Below are positions 1-10,123 of a stretch of DNA of 64,000 bases, in pieces. Both the position numbers and the translations under genes were made by a program. The stretch's first letter is position 1, and each line of letters begins with the position of its first letter. The notes under the pieces are model-generated. The model did no database searches. It saw only the letters and a program-made list of their open reading frames with translations, and was not told where the DNA came from. Source of the DNA: Petrosia ficiformis (Eukaryota > Porifera > Demospongiae > Haplosclerida > Petrosiidae). Where the stretch lies: positions 25,843,466 through 25,907,465 of the forward strand of contig OX345636.1 of NCBI GenBank assembly GCA_947044365.1, in the 5' to 3' direction.

Positions 1-503
1 TACCTGAATGGTGTGGATGTTGTTTTGTAGATTGCAGAAATACTGGTGTAAGTTATATATCATAAAATTATACAATCGTATATTAATTAAAATTGTTAAT
101 TGATGAATGTCATACAATCGTATATTCATTGATGAAGGTCAGTCTTTTGTAAAATTATATCAATTATTTATGCATTCTTTTTCATTTACAGAGTCTGACA
201 CTATGTCAACATTCAGTATTCCAATGCTTATCATAGTATTATACAATGGCTTTAATATTAATATTATAAGAATGTATTTGCTCACAAACATTATTACTAT
301 GCTTTCTCCTATATGTTCCGAGTACACAAATGCACGTGTGTAATTAATTCAGATTAATGAAAAAGGCATCCAATTCGACATCAAGTCTTTGTAGTTGTTG
401 AGACTCTCTTCCTTCATAGTGGCTAAGGATATCATCTTGATATTTGTAGACCAAAATGTTACTTGTGAATGTGACTGGAGTGGTGCTAGAATCATTGTGA
501 TAG
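1..503. other. AT-rich sequence without recognisable gene
   Basis: No open frame here resembles a known family. The stretch is AT-rich and runs up to the TTAA that borders the first piggyBac element. Confidence 0.5.
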
Positions 504-518
504 TTAACTCTTTAGTGG

Positions 519-587
519 CGAATGACGTCTAAAGACGTCATGAACATTAAACCGTTAAAAGCGAATGACGTCTACAGACGTCATGAG
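519..587. repeat. Duplicated subterminal palindrome of piggyBac A
   Basis: Two copies of a palindrome centred on GACGTCTAAAGACGTC and GACGTCTACAGACGTC are separated by about 20 bp, just inside the left end. Subterminal palindromes or repeats are common near piggyBac ends and may be transposase binding sites; that role is inference. Confidence 0.55.
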
Positions 588-717
588 TACTAATGGTTTT
601 ATTTTTGAATTGCTTCAGTATTTTTCAACCAACTTTTTACAGATGACAGTGCACTAAATGTACTATAAGCAGTGCAAAACATGAAGCTATACGAGTAACC
701 AATCCAAAGTTATAAAC

Positions 718-1180
718 GATCGAATTGCCAAAGACGCTAAGTGTGGGTGTTGGCACTGACCACTGCACTTTCAAACACTCGTCTTGCTACTTTCTTCCAA
801 CTAACGAAGCATGTATTTGGTATCTACGACTTTGTTAGAAGCTCCTCTGTCTAAGAACGTAAGTCATAAGTCTGTGTTGTTTAAAATGTGGAAGTTATAC
901 AGGTTAGTAAGGGTGTGGGCGTTGCCCTTCGACTACTAAATATTCAAGCACTCCACTTGCTACCTTCCTGCTAATAGCAAAGCATAAATTTTACACATCT
1001 ATAGCTTTCTCAACAACTCCTCTTTCCAGCAAAGTAAGTTAGAAACTCTAGTTTCATAAAACAGGAGAGTTATAGTGGTGAAAATCTTTAGCTACTACAC
1101 GCTCCACCCACACATTTTACTAAATAATTAATTTCGGAATAATATGAAAAACGCCCAGTTTAATTATCACCTGTAAAGGG
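718..1180. repeat. Dispersed repeat with internal duplication (GTGGGCGTTG motif)
   Basis: Two diverged ~190-bp units (about 731-905 and 915-1090) follow one another. Each has the order GTGGGCGTTG, CTTGCTACTTTC or CTTGCTACCTTC, a GAAGCATG- or AAAGCATA-like word, then a CAACTCCTC or AGCAAAGTAAGTTAG word. The same two-unit arrangement returns at about 31204-31620. A single related unit lies at 22285-22440, with its inverse at about 14400-14510, in the ends of MULE A. The stretch is therefore a mobile or shared terminal sequence and not part of the transposase gene. Confidence 0.55.
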
Positions 1181-1249
1181 TTAAGAGTGACACAAAGTGT
1201 AAAGGATTTTCACACTGAAATAGCAAAAGGGTTATTAGACGGTTACTGC

Positions 1250-3904
1250 TCAAGGAAACGTCTTGGCAGATGGCCATCTATTTCTGTAAAATGACTTTGT
1301 CATGAACACTTTCCCAAGTATGGTGATGGAAATCAACATAAATGCCACTACTGCCAAATTAATAAATGCAGAAAAGATACTAATCGGGTGTGTAAAGATT
1401 GTGGATTGTAAGGAGAAAGACTGCTTCTTGATATACTTATTATATTCTAAAACATTTGTTGGACACCTATAGTTTTTCTTTGTCTCATCCCTTTGTCTTC
1501 TCTGAACAATACCTTCATCAGGTTGGCAGTTGGTTGATAGGATATTCGCCACAAAGATAAAAGTAAACTACCTTCTTGCCTCCATTTGTAGTCACTTCTC
1601 TCTTTTAGCCCCTTCTTTAAATATGGTTTAATGTCATCAGGATCTCCTTTCCTGGTGCAACGGATTGTTCCACAAGCATAAATGTTGTGTTTTAGTAGGT
1701 CTTTACAGAGGTAAAATAATTGTCACAATATATGTTGTAATTTTTCCCAGATATTGCCTCTGTGAGGTCTTTCAACCACCTTTTCCGCTAACCCACAGTT
1801 ATAGTAGCTCCACCCTGTTTACCCACATATACTTTTAATGCACTTCTTACATATCCATTCGAGGCATCTGCCATAACCCAAACTTTAATTCCCCTTTTTG
1901 TAGGTTTGTTAGGTATATACTGTTTCAATGAAGACCTTCCTTTGAATGGTATCATCATCGATTGATAGGTGATGGTGAGGACTATAGCTGTTTAAGAATG
2001 ATTCTGACATTGCTGTGATAATAGGCCTCACTTTCCATAACCTGTCATACTCTGGATGTTCTCTGTTGTAAGTATTTTTACTGTTAATTGTAATGATAGA
2101 CAGGATCATTTTTCAATAATTGTAAATTGAAGGCAGTTAGTTGATACCCATTAGAATCATGAATCATAGAAATGGTTCTAATTCGTTTGTAGTTATTGGA
2201 ACAAACTTTTTGTAATTATCATCTGAGAGGATATGCTTAGCATAAAGATTTGTCTATTGAGAAGTGGTAAAGAGTAGACAAAATATATCAAGAAAGGTAT
2301 GTAGTAGAGGAACTTTAGGACCAACAAATTCTGTACTAGGAATGACAGAAATGGTTGAGGTATCAGATGACCATTTTGGATGATTAGCAACACTCACAGT
2401 AGTAGTAGGAGGTAGTAACAGAAGTAGGAGTGGACATGGGAAGAGTATTAGAAGAGGTAGTAACAGAAGTAGGAGTGGACATAGGAAGAGTATTAGAAGA
2501 GGTAGTAATAACAGAAGTAGGAGTGGACATAGGAAGTGTATTAGAAGTAGTGGTAGTGATAATTATTGTAGAAGGATCAGTATTTATTTCTGTATCCATA
2601 GATTCATCATCATAGCTGTATAACATAGTTTGAAAAATATGTGATGCATGTAACCCTAATAATTATAAACTCAAAACATTTAATTTTACCTAGGTTCCCA
2701 TACAGAGAATGAGTATGCAAAATTGGAATTTTTTTTCCTTGTTATTCAGTTGTTCATATCTTTCTTTTAGCACCTAGAGTAAAGTAGAGTAAAGAGTCAA
2801 TTATCGGACACTACCCATATTCGGACGCTATAGCGCTCTCTCTACCACTGCAACTGGAATTACTACACCACAGTAAGAAAGTATACTAAGTAATATCTCT
2901 GCATACCAAGTTTCATGACGATCGCTTGCTTGGTCTTAGAGTTATAAGCTTGCAAAAATGAAATTCGGACTCGCCTATGATCGGAAAAATTAATATATTG
3001 ACGGACAGCTATCCATACGTCTTATAGAACTGCTGGAAATAAATGGTTACTGTACCATAAGCTGCAACAACATCTACTCTAGTCATAAACCAAATCTCGT
3101 CTCTTAAAGTTGCTTGACTGATTTTTTGTATTCAACTATCTGGGGCCATTCTGAGGAATCAATAATCAGCCACGCCTTTTTGTAATTAGTATAGAGTTCA
3201 ATTGGAAATAATAAATTCTTCTAATTTTATTGGTCACCAAAAAATTCTACTTCCAATTAAACACTGTACTATTTACAAAAAGGCGTGGCCGATTATTGAT
3301 TGGCCCAGATAGTTGAATACAAAAAATCAGTCAAGCAACTTTAAGAGACGAGATTTTGTTTATGACTAGAGTAGATGTTGTTGCAGCTTATGGTACAGTA
3401 ACCATTTATTTCCAGCAGTTCTATAAGACGTATGGATAGCTGTCCGTCAATATATTAATTTTTCCAATTATAGGCGAGTCCGAATTTCATTTTTGCAAGC
3501 TTATAACTCTAAGACCAAGCAAGCGATCGTCATGAAACTTGGTATGGAGAGATATTACTTAGTATACTTTCTTACTATGGTGTAGTAATTCCAGTTGCAG
3601 TGGTAGAGAGAGCGCTATAGCGTCCGACTATGGGTGGTGTCCGATAATTGACTACCTGCTTTACCCAGAAGTCCATAACACTTACTCAACTGATAATTTT
3701 ATTAGTTAATTTATTTGTGTGTACTTTTATTTACTAATATCAGATTTCATACCTTTCATTTATTTTTCCATCGCTGTCATCTGCATCATCATCTTCGTAT
3801 TCCAAATCAAAATCATCATCACTTCCATCACATATCACCTCTGCTCCCAGGTTCCAGTCTTCTTCAATTATCATGTAAATAACTTGTTTGGTAGTGAAAC
3901 TCAT
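1250..3904 (-). pseudogene. piggyBac transposase, two exons, frameshifted
   Basis: Exon 1 (3904-3753) starts MSFTTKQVIYMI and is strongly acidic (DDDFDLEYEDDDADDSDG), as is usual for the N-terminus of piggyBac transposases. It ends in GAAAG before a GTATGA donor. Exon 2 begins at 2615 after TTATACAG; the joined phase gives SYDDESMD. A threefold repeat of SNTLPMSTPTSV (39-bp DNA units, about 2400-2560) follows. Next come a WSSD...EFVGP-like segment, YDRLWKVRPI, the first catalytic region with IDD and IPFKGRSSLKQY, the second as YCDNYFTS (near 1700), and EYNKY near 1440, where the family continues MGGVD. Several frameshifts and stops fall after 2380, so the gene is dead. The intron (2616-3752) contains an 880-bp foldback insertion. 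The cut-and-paste function is known for the family; the loss of function is read directly. Confidence 0.75.
2788..3667. mobile_element. Foldback (long inverted repeat) element in piggyBac intron
   Basis: Two arms of about 420 bp are inverted copies. The left arm reads from GTCAATTATCGGACACTACC and the right arm ends in the complement, with GGTGTCCGATAATTGAC. The arms share CTATAGCGCTCTCTCTACC and GCCACGCCTTTTTGTAA near the centre (about 3230). They differ by scattered substitutions and a 10-bp indel (about 3155). I could not settle a target duplication. The element lies wholly in the intron of the piggyBac A transposase, so its insertion need not have broken the protein. It has no coding capacity; the family is unknown. 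Confidence 0.75.
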
Positions 3905-4238
3905 CTCTAATGCTCTCAATGTAACCAGCAGAAAAAAATTATAATTGCACATGGGGCGTGGCAGCTGATTTTCTTACCGCTTTTTGATTTTAAGTGGCTG
4001 TCATACAGCAGCAAACTGGCCATTAGAGACAGATTAGATCGCGCTAAAAGGGACATTTTTGTTTGGCAACAGGTATCTAAAATACACCAAGAAAGTGAGT
4101 GAATTCCTACTTCATCCTATTATTGTTATAATATAATGGTTTTGTTAGTGAGTACTCGTGTTACAGATTTGCAACATCAGTTAAAGTTTGCTACGTGAAT
4201 TTGTTGCAGATCTGCAACAATAGCTGCTAAAGGGTTAA

Positions 4239-5395
4239 TCATCGTGAGAGCCCCTCAAATGAGGCCTAATAATTATGCACACTACTGTCACTAGGAATGC
4301 ACCTGAGAGTGTATAGGGTCCCAATGCCACATATCAGTCCTTTAAGACATTAATTACAATTTTTACTTTCATGTATAAGGTAAATGTCAATATTGACTAA
4401 CCTGGGGTAGGTTTAAGCTTTGGCAATACAATAGAATTATACTACTGACATCTGGAGTAAAAATGAAAAGTTAACCCTATGCTGTCATAGGAATGGGGAT
4501 TTCATCAAGGAGGAAGTGAAACAACTGTATAAAAAAACACTTCTTACATCCAGTGCAGGGCTTATGATAACGTCCGGACATCGGACAATTTCCGGTTAAA
4601 ATTGCCACGTGTCCATTCATAATTTATTCGTGAGGACAAAATGTCGGCTGAAATATGGGCGTGGTTAACGAGCCTGACGGCCAAGACTTTACTGCTACAT
4701 TCTCTCAGAAGGATCCAGACCTAAACAAAGTTGATATTCCAGATGATGAAGGCTCTGTCCAACTTCACCTGCAGTCACAGGTCTTTATTCCATGTGGCAA
4801 AAGCAAAAAGATTATCTTCACAAAGATGGGCGTGACCGCTAGTTTTGGTCGAGTTGTATCAGGTTCTCCTGCCTTCATAGATATTAGAAAAGGCTTGAAA
4901 CTTGCTTCGAAGTTAGCATGAGGTCTAGTGAGTATGTAAACATCTTAAGTTCATGTTAACAAATGTGAAGCTTCAGTTTTCTGGTCAATTCTTGACGGTC
5001 AATTTCTCCGTTCCGTACACGATCGTTTCAATGAATATTTTTAAATTACCGTAAATGTGCGTAGCGCAAAACAGTACGTTGACATATACAGTACTTCTTG
5101 TTACTTTCTTTCAACAAAATGTCTTCTTTTCGTGAGTTAGAAGAGAGGCATGGTGTTGACTTACGTAGGTTCAGGCTATAAGAATAAGCAAGCCTGTAGT
5201 ACATTCTCATAATCTAATAATGTAAAAATCGTTAAGAATTATTGATGTAATTATGCTATAATTGTGCTATAATTGAAATTGTCAGGTCAAATTAAGGAGA
5301 CTGACATTTTGTCAGATCACTATTCATTTCTTATCATAAGCACTGCAGTGTAGTCTGCTGACATGATACAATTGCGTAGGGTTGGGTTTATTTTA
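4239..5395. other. Mostly non-coding; one unassigned 88-codon frame
   Basis: The only frame worth noting is 4655-4921 on the plus strand (MGVVNEPDGQDFTATF...), which I do not recognise. It is preceded by an overlapping short frame and has no clear domain, signal or splice sites. The rest is AT-rich with no pattern I can name. Confidence 0.3.
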
Positions 5396-5595
5396 AAATA
5401 TTTCAACCACCATCACATTTTTAAACAAAAAAAAATGGAGTTTAATGTAAGTAATTAACTGTGCAGTGGAATTTCATAAAACAGTCACCAACCACTATTT
5501 TTGCATGGAAAATGTTTACCTAGTATTATTTCGTGAACTGTAGGCAATCTGATAACAGGCCGTAATGTGGCATTCCTTTTCTCTATGAGTGGAGT

Positions 5596-6466
5596 CATAG
5601 GCGTAGGAAAATAGTCAAATCAGGGGGGGCTAGTTAGGTAATGTTTTGTGGGCGCGCAAGCGTGCCCGCGAAACATTACCTTATAATTAACTATTCATGA
5701 GGGGCATGGTCAATTAACTGACTGTGAACTGTGTTCACATTATCGACGTGATGGTAAACTATATTTCATTAATCGTTGTGTTAATTTTTTAACCTTTGAT
5801 GTAACATATTGTTTTGTAATTATTTGAAACTTTGTTATCAATACTGATTAAAATTGTCCGAAATATGTTTGACGTCTGTCATTAGTAGAAATAAATTCTT
5901 TTGCAACATTTAATATATCTAGTTCATCCAATCTATCCTTGTGTGTATGCATTAATGTGACATCATTAAGCCTTTCTTATGGATCATTGTACACCATAAA
6001 TAGTTTTTAAGCCTTCCAAGACATGAAAATGTTCTTTCAGCCATTGCAGTGGACATTGGGATAGTGAGATAAATTCGTAGTACTCGATCTATTTATAGGT
6101 CACAAAAATCCCCTGGTAATTCCACACATTCACCATTACATGACTTAATTAACAGGTGCTTTAAACTTCTCTCCATGAGGGCATGTGTATTACATTTAAC
6201 TCTTTGAAGACTGACTTTATAGCTGACTTATTAGCCCCTTGCATTATAAATAAAACAGAAATGTGTAATAGAAGTCTATCTGTTTTTTGTTAATTAGCTG
6301 CTTGTAATTACAAGACAGCCAAGGTAAGAAATGATTATCAATTTATCATATACATGCATGTTTTACTGTTAAGTTTATTTTTGTTTTTAGGGGTGGTAAG
6401 CCCCCTTTTCTTTGTACAAAGGGGGGGCAATAGCCCCCTTAGCCCCCTCCCTTTCCTACGCCTATG
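5596..6466 (-). mobile_element. hAT-type non-autonomous element, 871 bp
   Basis: The ends are CATAGGCGTAGGAAA and its exact inverse. They are flanked by an 8-bp direct repeat, AGTGGAGT, at 5588-5595 and 6467-6474. An 8-bp duplication is the hAT signature. Both ends continue into G-rich or C-rich tracts. On the minus strand at about 6120-5860, the degraded text MAERTFSCLGRLKNYL, followed by ERLNDVTLMHTHKD, matches the C-terminal dimerisation domain of hAT transposases. The element is therefore an internal-deletion derivative, not an unrelated MITE. It interrupts piggyBac remnant B. Confidence 0.8.
5637..5680. repeat. Strong GC-rich hairpin near hAT left end
   Basis: GGTAATGTTT at the start pairs with AAACATTACC at the end, around a GC-rich core (GTGGGCGCGC / GCGTGCCCGC). 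It lies about 40 bp inside the left terminus of the hAT derivative, where subterminal transposase-binding structures might be expected. A role is inference. Confidence 0.6.
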
Positions 6467-7208
6467 AGTGGAGTAATGAGCGCATCAACCAAGTCTAATT
6501 GAAAAGTGTCTAACTCTTTTATGCAATGTTTAATGACTTCTGTATATAACAAAACTATTTAGAATTGCCATCTCAATAAGTCTCCAGATAACTCTCCTGT
6601 ACCATTTCATTGACTTGCATCCTATTGCATAGTAGACCATGTATTAGTCAGCGATATCAACCCCACCCATCGAATCATTATAATGGTGCACCATCAAAGG
6701 GATGGTCATATCCTTTGATGAACCATGACGACGCACTGTAGTTGTCAGTTTGTATGACAAGTTGAGAGCAAATGCATTACTCCCTTTTGAAAGAACTTGC
6801 ATGCTGTGATATCAGCATGATCTCCTTTTTTTGAGTCTAAAAGAGCTGAAGTAGGCTCTGGGGACATTCACCCATCTATAAACATGTTCCAACAGCATCT
6901 GTACTTCTCAGTAGTAGATTATTGAATAACGTTGGGCTGCTGTAAAAATTGTCCATGAAAACACAATACCCTTGATCTAAGTAATCTTTCATCAATCTCA
7001 TAACAACATGGTAAGTAGCAACTTTATTATCATCTGGATTATCAACATGTCCAGTATAGATCTCAAAATTCAAGATATAACCAGTCTCTGCATCGCATAC
7101 AACAAAAACTTTTACATCCCACTTTGTACGTTTATTAACCCGAGCGCGTAGGCGGAGGGTTATAGTAATCGGTTTGTGTGTGTGTGTGTGTGTGTTCCCA
7201 CTAATCAT

Positions 7209-7690
7209 TGCAATGGCTTACTTTTGAAGATTCTTGGTCACTGCGAAGGAAAGAGCACACTAGGTCTACTGCGAGATTCAAGCGATTTGCAAGAAAACCC
7301 TTCAATGAAAAAGATACAGTCGTGCGAAGTGGAAAAATAGTCATCAGTCACGCCTATGTAACGTTGTTAATTAAATTGGTTAATCAGAACGTAGGAGGAG
7401 GTTATAGTAATGAGGAACGCCCTGTTTCATTGGTGCATTCATAATCTTTTTAGCAAGGGTTCTGCACTTTAGTGCATTCATTTTTTATATAAACTCGAAA
7501 AGATAACCTACACTACAAAAAACTTGTGCGTTATACTAATTCCAACTGTAGCAACCACTCAAAAAGTTTTACAGTATTTAATTATAACATCTTTAAATGT
7601 TCAAAACAACATCGCAGCATAATACATGGTACAAAAATATTAACAGTATAACAAAGACAATTACTCAAACGGTGGTCAGCAACAAGTAGT
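7209..7690. other. No clear gene; partial duplication of a GTAGG...TTATAGTAAT motif
   Basis: CGTAGGCGGAGGGTTATAGTAAT (7146-7168) recurs in diverged form at 7389-7410. A 78-codon plus-strand frame (7208-7444) is unassigned. Nothing else is recognisable. Confidence 0.35.
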
Positions 7691-7694
7691 GTAA

Positions 7695-8590
7695 TTAGGG
7701 AAAGAATTTACAAAAGTCACTTGTAATAGCCAAATAGGTGGAACCCTTCTTTGATTTGTCAGGCAATCCTAGAACACATTCTTGTATGAAAATAAGGAAT
7801 TCTTGTACAGGTTTTGAGTACTCCAAATTGAAGACATAATACATTGAAAAGCACAAGAACAAAGCCTTAACACAATCATTTGCTTCAAAAATTACGTTGT
7901 TCTCTACCACTAAATAGTACTTGCCAGGGAAGAAGATGATTCGAGGGGCTGGCCTTAGTGGAGTTTGCTTTAAAACGTCTTCCATAGATTCATTACTCTA
8001 AAATGATAACAAAATTTAGTAAAAAGATTATTAATGTTGGCAGTGAATAATACCTTGAATTCTTCATATAAATATATAAGAGCATTGTCCACACCTTTTC
8101 TTGATAACAGCTTGGCTCATAGCTACTTTTATTATTACACTCATCGTCATCTATATTGATGATACATTTTCAATTGCTTCCCGCTCAACTGATCACACTT
8201 TTTTAATATACCAGGAATCCATTTTAAGCGCCAGTCTTGGGATGCATTTTTAACAACATCTTTTTTCTGTAAGATCAAGTCGACTTCTTGCTCAATCTGT
8301 GTATAGAAAAAATAGGATTTACCACCACTTCCCTCAATCAACTTGCTTACACTGTAAGGGTAAGTGAATCCCTTATAAATGAAAACAAAACTTCCAACAC
8401 TATCTCCAGATTCTAACACGTAATCTCGTCGATTGGTAAAGGTGTTTTTCATCAGTGTCAGAACCACTGGGATTGTCACGTTCCAACTCCTTCAGTGCAG
8501 CATTATTTCTCTCAATAGAGATTTCAAACACAGGGGGAATTGTTGGGTATAATCTCACGTTTGAAGACTTTGGTCGACCTTGCTTAGTGT
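7695..8590 (-). pseudogene. Accessory gene of CACTA/EnSpm-like type, broken
   Basis: Read on the minus strand, the first block (8590-8460) gives GRPKSSNVRLYPTIPPVFEI and then ISIERNNAALKELERDN. A frameshift leads to LTLMKNTFTNRRDYVLESGD (8450-8390). An exon at about 8095-8055 gives GVDNALIYLYEEFK before a GTATTA donor, and a last exon (7999-7695) follows TTTTAG. That exon contains IIFFPGKYYLVVENN, ALFLCFSMYYVFNLEY and FIQECVLGL. The same order of motifs (basic TFxxRRxxI segment, then a C-terminal FNxEY...FLIF block) is seen in the accessory gene at 52372-54446. That gene sits inside a CACTG-ended transposon, so this copy is probably a stranded relative. The molecular function is unknown. The plus-strand frame over 8455-8600 is a shadow of this gene. 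Confidence 0.5.
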
Positions 8591-8620
8591 ACTACTCATT
8601 CCTTCAGCAGGGTCAGAGGC

Positions 8621-8946
8621 AGACATACGTACGTACGTACGTACGTACGTACGCACATACACACACACATACATACATGCATACCTACATACATACATAC
8701 ATACATACATACATACATACATACATACATACATGTGTATATACGTACGTACATACCGGTACATATACATATATTTTTGTGCATTCTAATACGTTCATAC
8801 GTACATACACACACACATACATACATGCATACCTACATACATACATACATACATACATACATACATACATACATACATACATACATACATGTGTATATAC
8901 GTACGTACATACCGGTACATATACATATATTTTTGTGCATTCTAAT
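8621..8946. repeat. TACG/CATA microsatellite, duplicated block
   Basis: A run of (TACG)n and (CATA)n is followed by a complex tail, CGTACGTACATACCGGTACA. The whole ~145-bp unit then repeats almost exactly (about 8650-8791 and 8802-8946). Both copies end in TTTTTGTGCATTCTAAT. The open frames on both strands here are repeat artefacts (YIHTYIHT- and MYVCMYVC-type peptides). Confidence 0.85.
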
Positions 8947-8999
8947 ATTTTATAAATAGTAATAATAGATTATATATGGTACTTTACTCAACCCATTAA

Positions 9000-9112
9000 A
9001 GATCACCTTTGATGATGGTCAAGACTCGGAAAAACTATCATTCCAAATTGAGCATGATACCATCCCAGAATTAAATGAAGTTACTACGGTAACGTTAACA
9101 CAGATAATAGAG
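9000..9112 (+). CDS. Calx-beta domain exon (partial host gene)
   Basis: The plus frame reads [20 protein letters not shown] and then [14 protein letters not shown]. This fits the Calx-beta pattern of a hydrophobic strand, a D-x-IPE-xNE turn and a VTLT strand. Calx-beta repeats bind calcium and occur in extracellular adhesion receptors such as ADGRV1-like proteins and in Na/Ca exchangers. A CATTAAAG acceptor-like sequence precedes it, and GAATGGTGTTC near 9112 could hold the donor. Microsatellites lie on both sides. The exon at 9961-10123 is in the same orientation and shows the second half of a Calx-beta repeat, so both probably belong to one gene. No start or stop is visible, and the number of repeats cannot be told. 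Confidence 0.5.
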
Positions 9113-9119
9113 AATGGTG

Positions 9120-9625
9120 TTCCTTTCCATCTACCCATACACTATGCATCTATCCATCTATCCATCTATCTATCTATCCATATATTCATCTATCTATCTG
9201 TCTATTTATCGATCAATCCAATCATCCACTCATCTATCCATCCACTCATTTATTCATCCACTCATCTTTCCATCCACTCATCTATCTTTCCATCCACTCA
9301 TCTATCCATCCACTCATCTATCTATCCATCCACTCATTTATCTATCTATCCACTCATTTATTCATCCACTCATCTATCTATCCATCCACTCATTTATCCA
9401 TCCACTCATCTATCTATCTATCCATCCATTCATCTATCTATCCATCCACTCATTTATTCATCCACTCATCTATCTATCCATCCATTCATCTATCTATCCA
9501 TCCATTCATCTATCTATCCATCCATTCATCTATCTATCCATCTATCTATCCATCCATTCATCTATCTATCCATCCACTCATTTATTCATCCACTCATCTA
9601 TCTATCCATTCATTCATACAGTACT
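9120..9625. repeat. TCCA/TCTA tetranucleotide minisatellite, ~500 bp
   Basis: There are long runs of (ATCT)n and (ATCC)n with interspersed ACTC words. The apparent 171-codon frame [10 protein letters not shown]... is a repeat artefact. Confidence 0.9.
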
Positions 9626-9734
9626 ATGACAGATGATTCTCTTCCTTTAAATGAACAAGCAACAGCTACTGAACATTATGAAATAATATTTCAGATGAAC
9701 AAACCTTCGCATCAATCAACATCACTATACTACA

Positions 9735-9955
9735 TGTTAGACTGATTCCCATTCTTATGTCTCTTATCCCACATTCTCATTCCCATTTTTGTCTTTCTAT
9801 CCTCTCATCCTCATCTCTATTCCTATTCTCATTTTCATCCCCAATCCTCATCCCTATTCCTATCCTTATCCTTGTTCCTATTCCTATCCTCATATCATTT
9901 TCTACTTCTCTTGTTCATTTCTTTCTCTCATCTTGTTCATTTCTTTTTATCAAAT
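9735..9955. repeat. Polypyrimidine ATTCCT/ATCCTC degenerate repeat
   Basis: The plus strand is made of degenerate CCTATTCTCATT-like hexamers and ends in a polypyrimidine tract. That tract leads to TGATTCTAG, the acceptor of the next Calx-beta exon, so part of the repeat may serve as an extended splice tract. Confidence 0.7.
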
Positions 9956-9960
9956 GATTC

Positions 9961-10123
9961 TAGGATGATATTCCGGGAAATCTTTTATGTTCAAATCACA
10001 AGTGTTGAGCTCTTGAGTATGTTTGATTCTGAGGGGGCTAACTGTCGTCATGTGGATGCGGACAGACAAAACATACAAATAAATATCGTTGAGATTGACA
10101 ATTCAAGAGGAATATTGGAAACT
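9961..10123 (+). CDS. Calx-beta domain exon, second piece
   Basis: This exon follows TGATTCTAG and ends GAAACT before GTAAGT, both good splice sites. The frame reads FREIFYVQITSVELL, then CRHVDADRQNIQINI and VEIDNSRGILE. An FxVxxTS strand, a variable loop and a final IxINIVEIDNxRG strand match the end of a Calx-beta repeat. The strand and spacing fit the exon at 9000-9112. The gene is likely to encode a large extracellular or membrane protein in the ADGRV1/FREM style, but only two pieces are visible. An intermediate exon near 9628-9710 is possible and unproven. Confidence 0.55.

Larger units (their letters stand above)
508..4234 (-). mobile_element. piggyBac-type DNA transposon (copy A), decayed
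   Basis: The element is bordered by TTAA at 504-507 and 4235-4238, the duplicated target of piggyBac elements. The left end reads CTCTTTAG and the right end, inverted, reads CCCTTTAG. Subterminal palindromes follow on both sides: a twice-repeated GACGTC-centred palindrome at 519-587 on the left, and TTGTTGCAGATCTGCAACAA at 4201-4220 on the right. Inside, on the minus strand, lies a two-exon piggyBac transposase. A second possible right end, TAAAGGG followed by TTAA, lies at 1174-1184, so a smaller non-autonomous copy (508-1180) nested at this end cannot be excluded. The long pairing fits best because it matches one more base at the end and encloses the whole gene. Confidence 0.7.
5400..7208 (-). 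pseudogene. piggyBac (PGBD4-like) transposase remnant B
   Basis: The minus strand from about 7150 reads TKWDVKVFVVCDAETGYI, then VDNPDDNKVATYHVV and FMDNFYSSPTLFNNLLLRS, the second catalytic region of piggyBac (D in MDNF). Below 6840 the frame shifts, but pieces remain: KDMTIPLMVHHYNDSMGGVD near 6680, which holds the third catalytic aspartate, and AILNSFVIYRSH near 6540. A last piece, IEKRNATLRPVIRLP, is found below 5590. The 871-bp hAT derivative at 5596-6466 separates the last two blocks, with its target duplication inside the piggyBac coding sequence. The upstream end runs into a (TG)n stretch at about 7170-7194. Stops and frameshifts make it non-functional. Confidence 0.65.

Noticed and set aside
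508..1180. Independent 673-bp piggyBac MITE at the left of piggyBac A
   Set aside because: TTAA and CYCTTTA ends are present at both sides, but pairing 508 with 4234 matches further and encloses the transposase. Not excluded, only less likely.
8455..8600. Plus-strand continuation of the Calx-beta gene (EPLGLSRSNSFSAAL...)
   Set aside because: The minus strand over the same bases reads PTIPPVFEISIERNNAALKE, which joins the downstream accessory-gene blocks better.
8555..8959. Long open frames on both strands (HTYIHTYIHT, MYVCMYVC)
   Set aside because: They are translations of CATA/TACG microsatellites and exist in several frames at once, so they are not genes.
9114..9629. 171-codon frame [13 protein letters not shown]
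   Set aside because: Artefact of a TCCA/TCTA tetranucleotide repeat with no stop codons in this frame.
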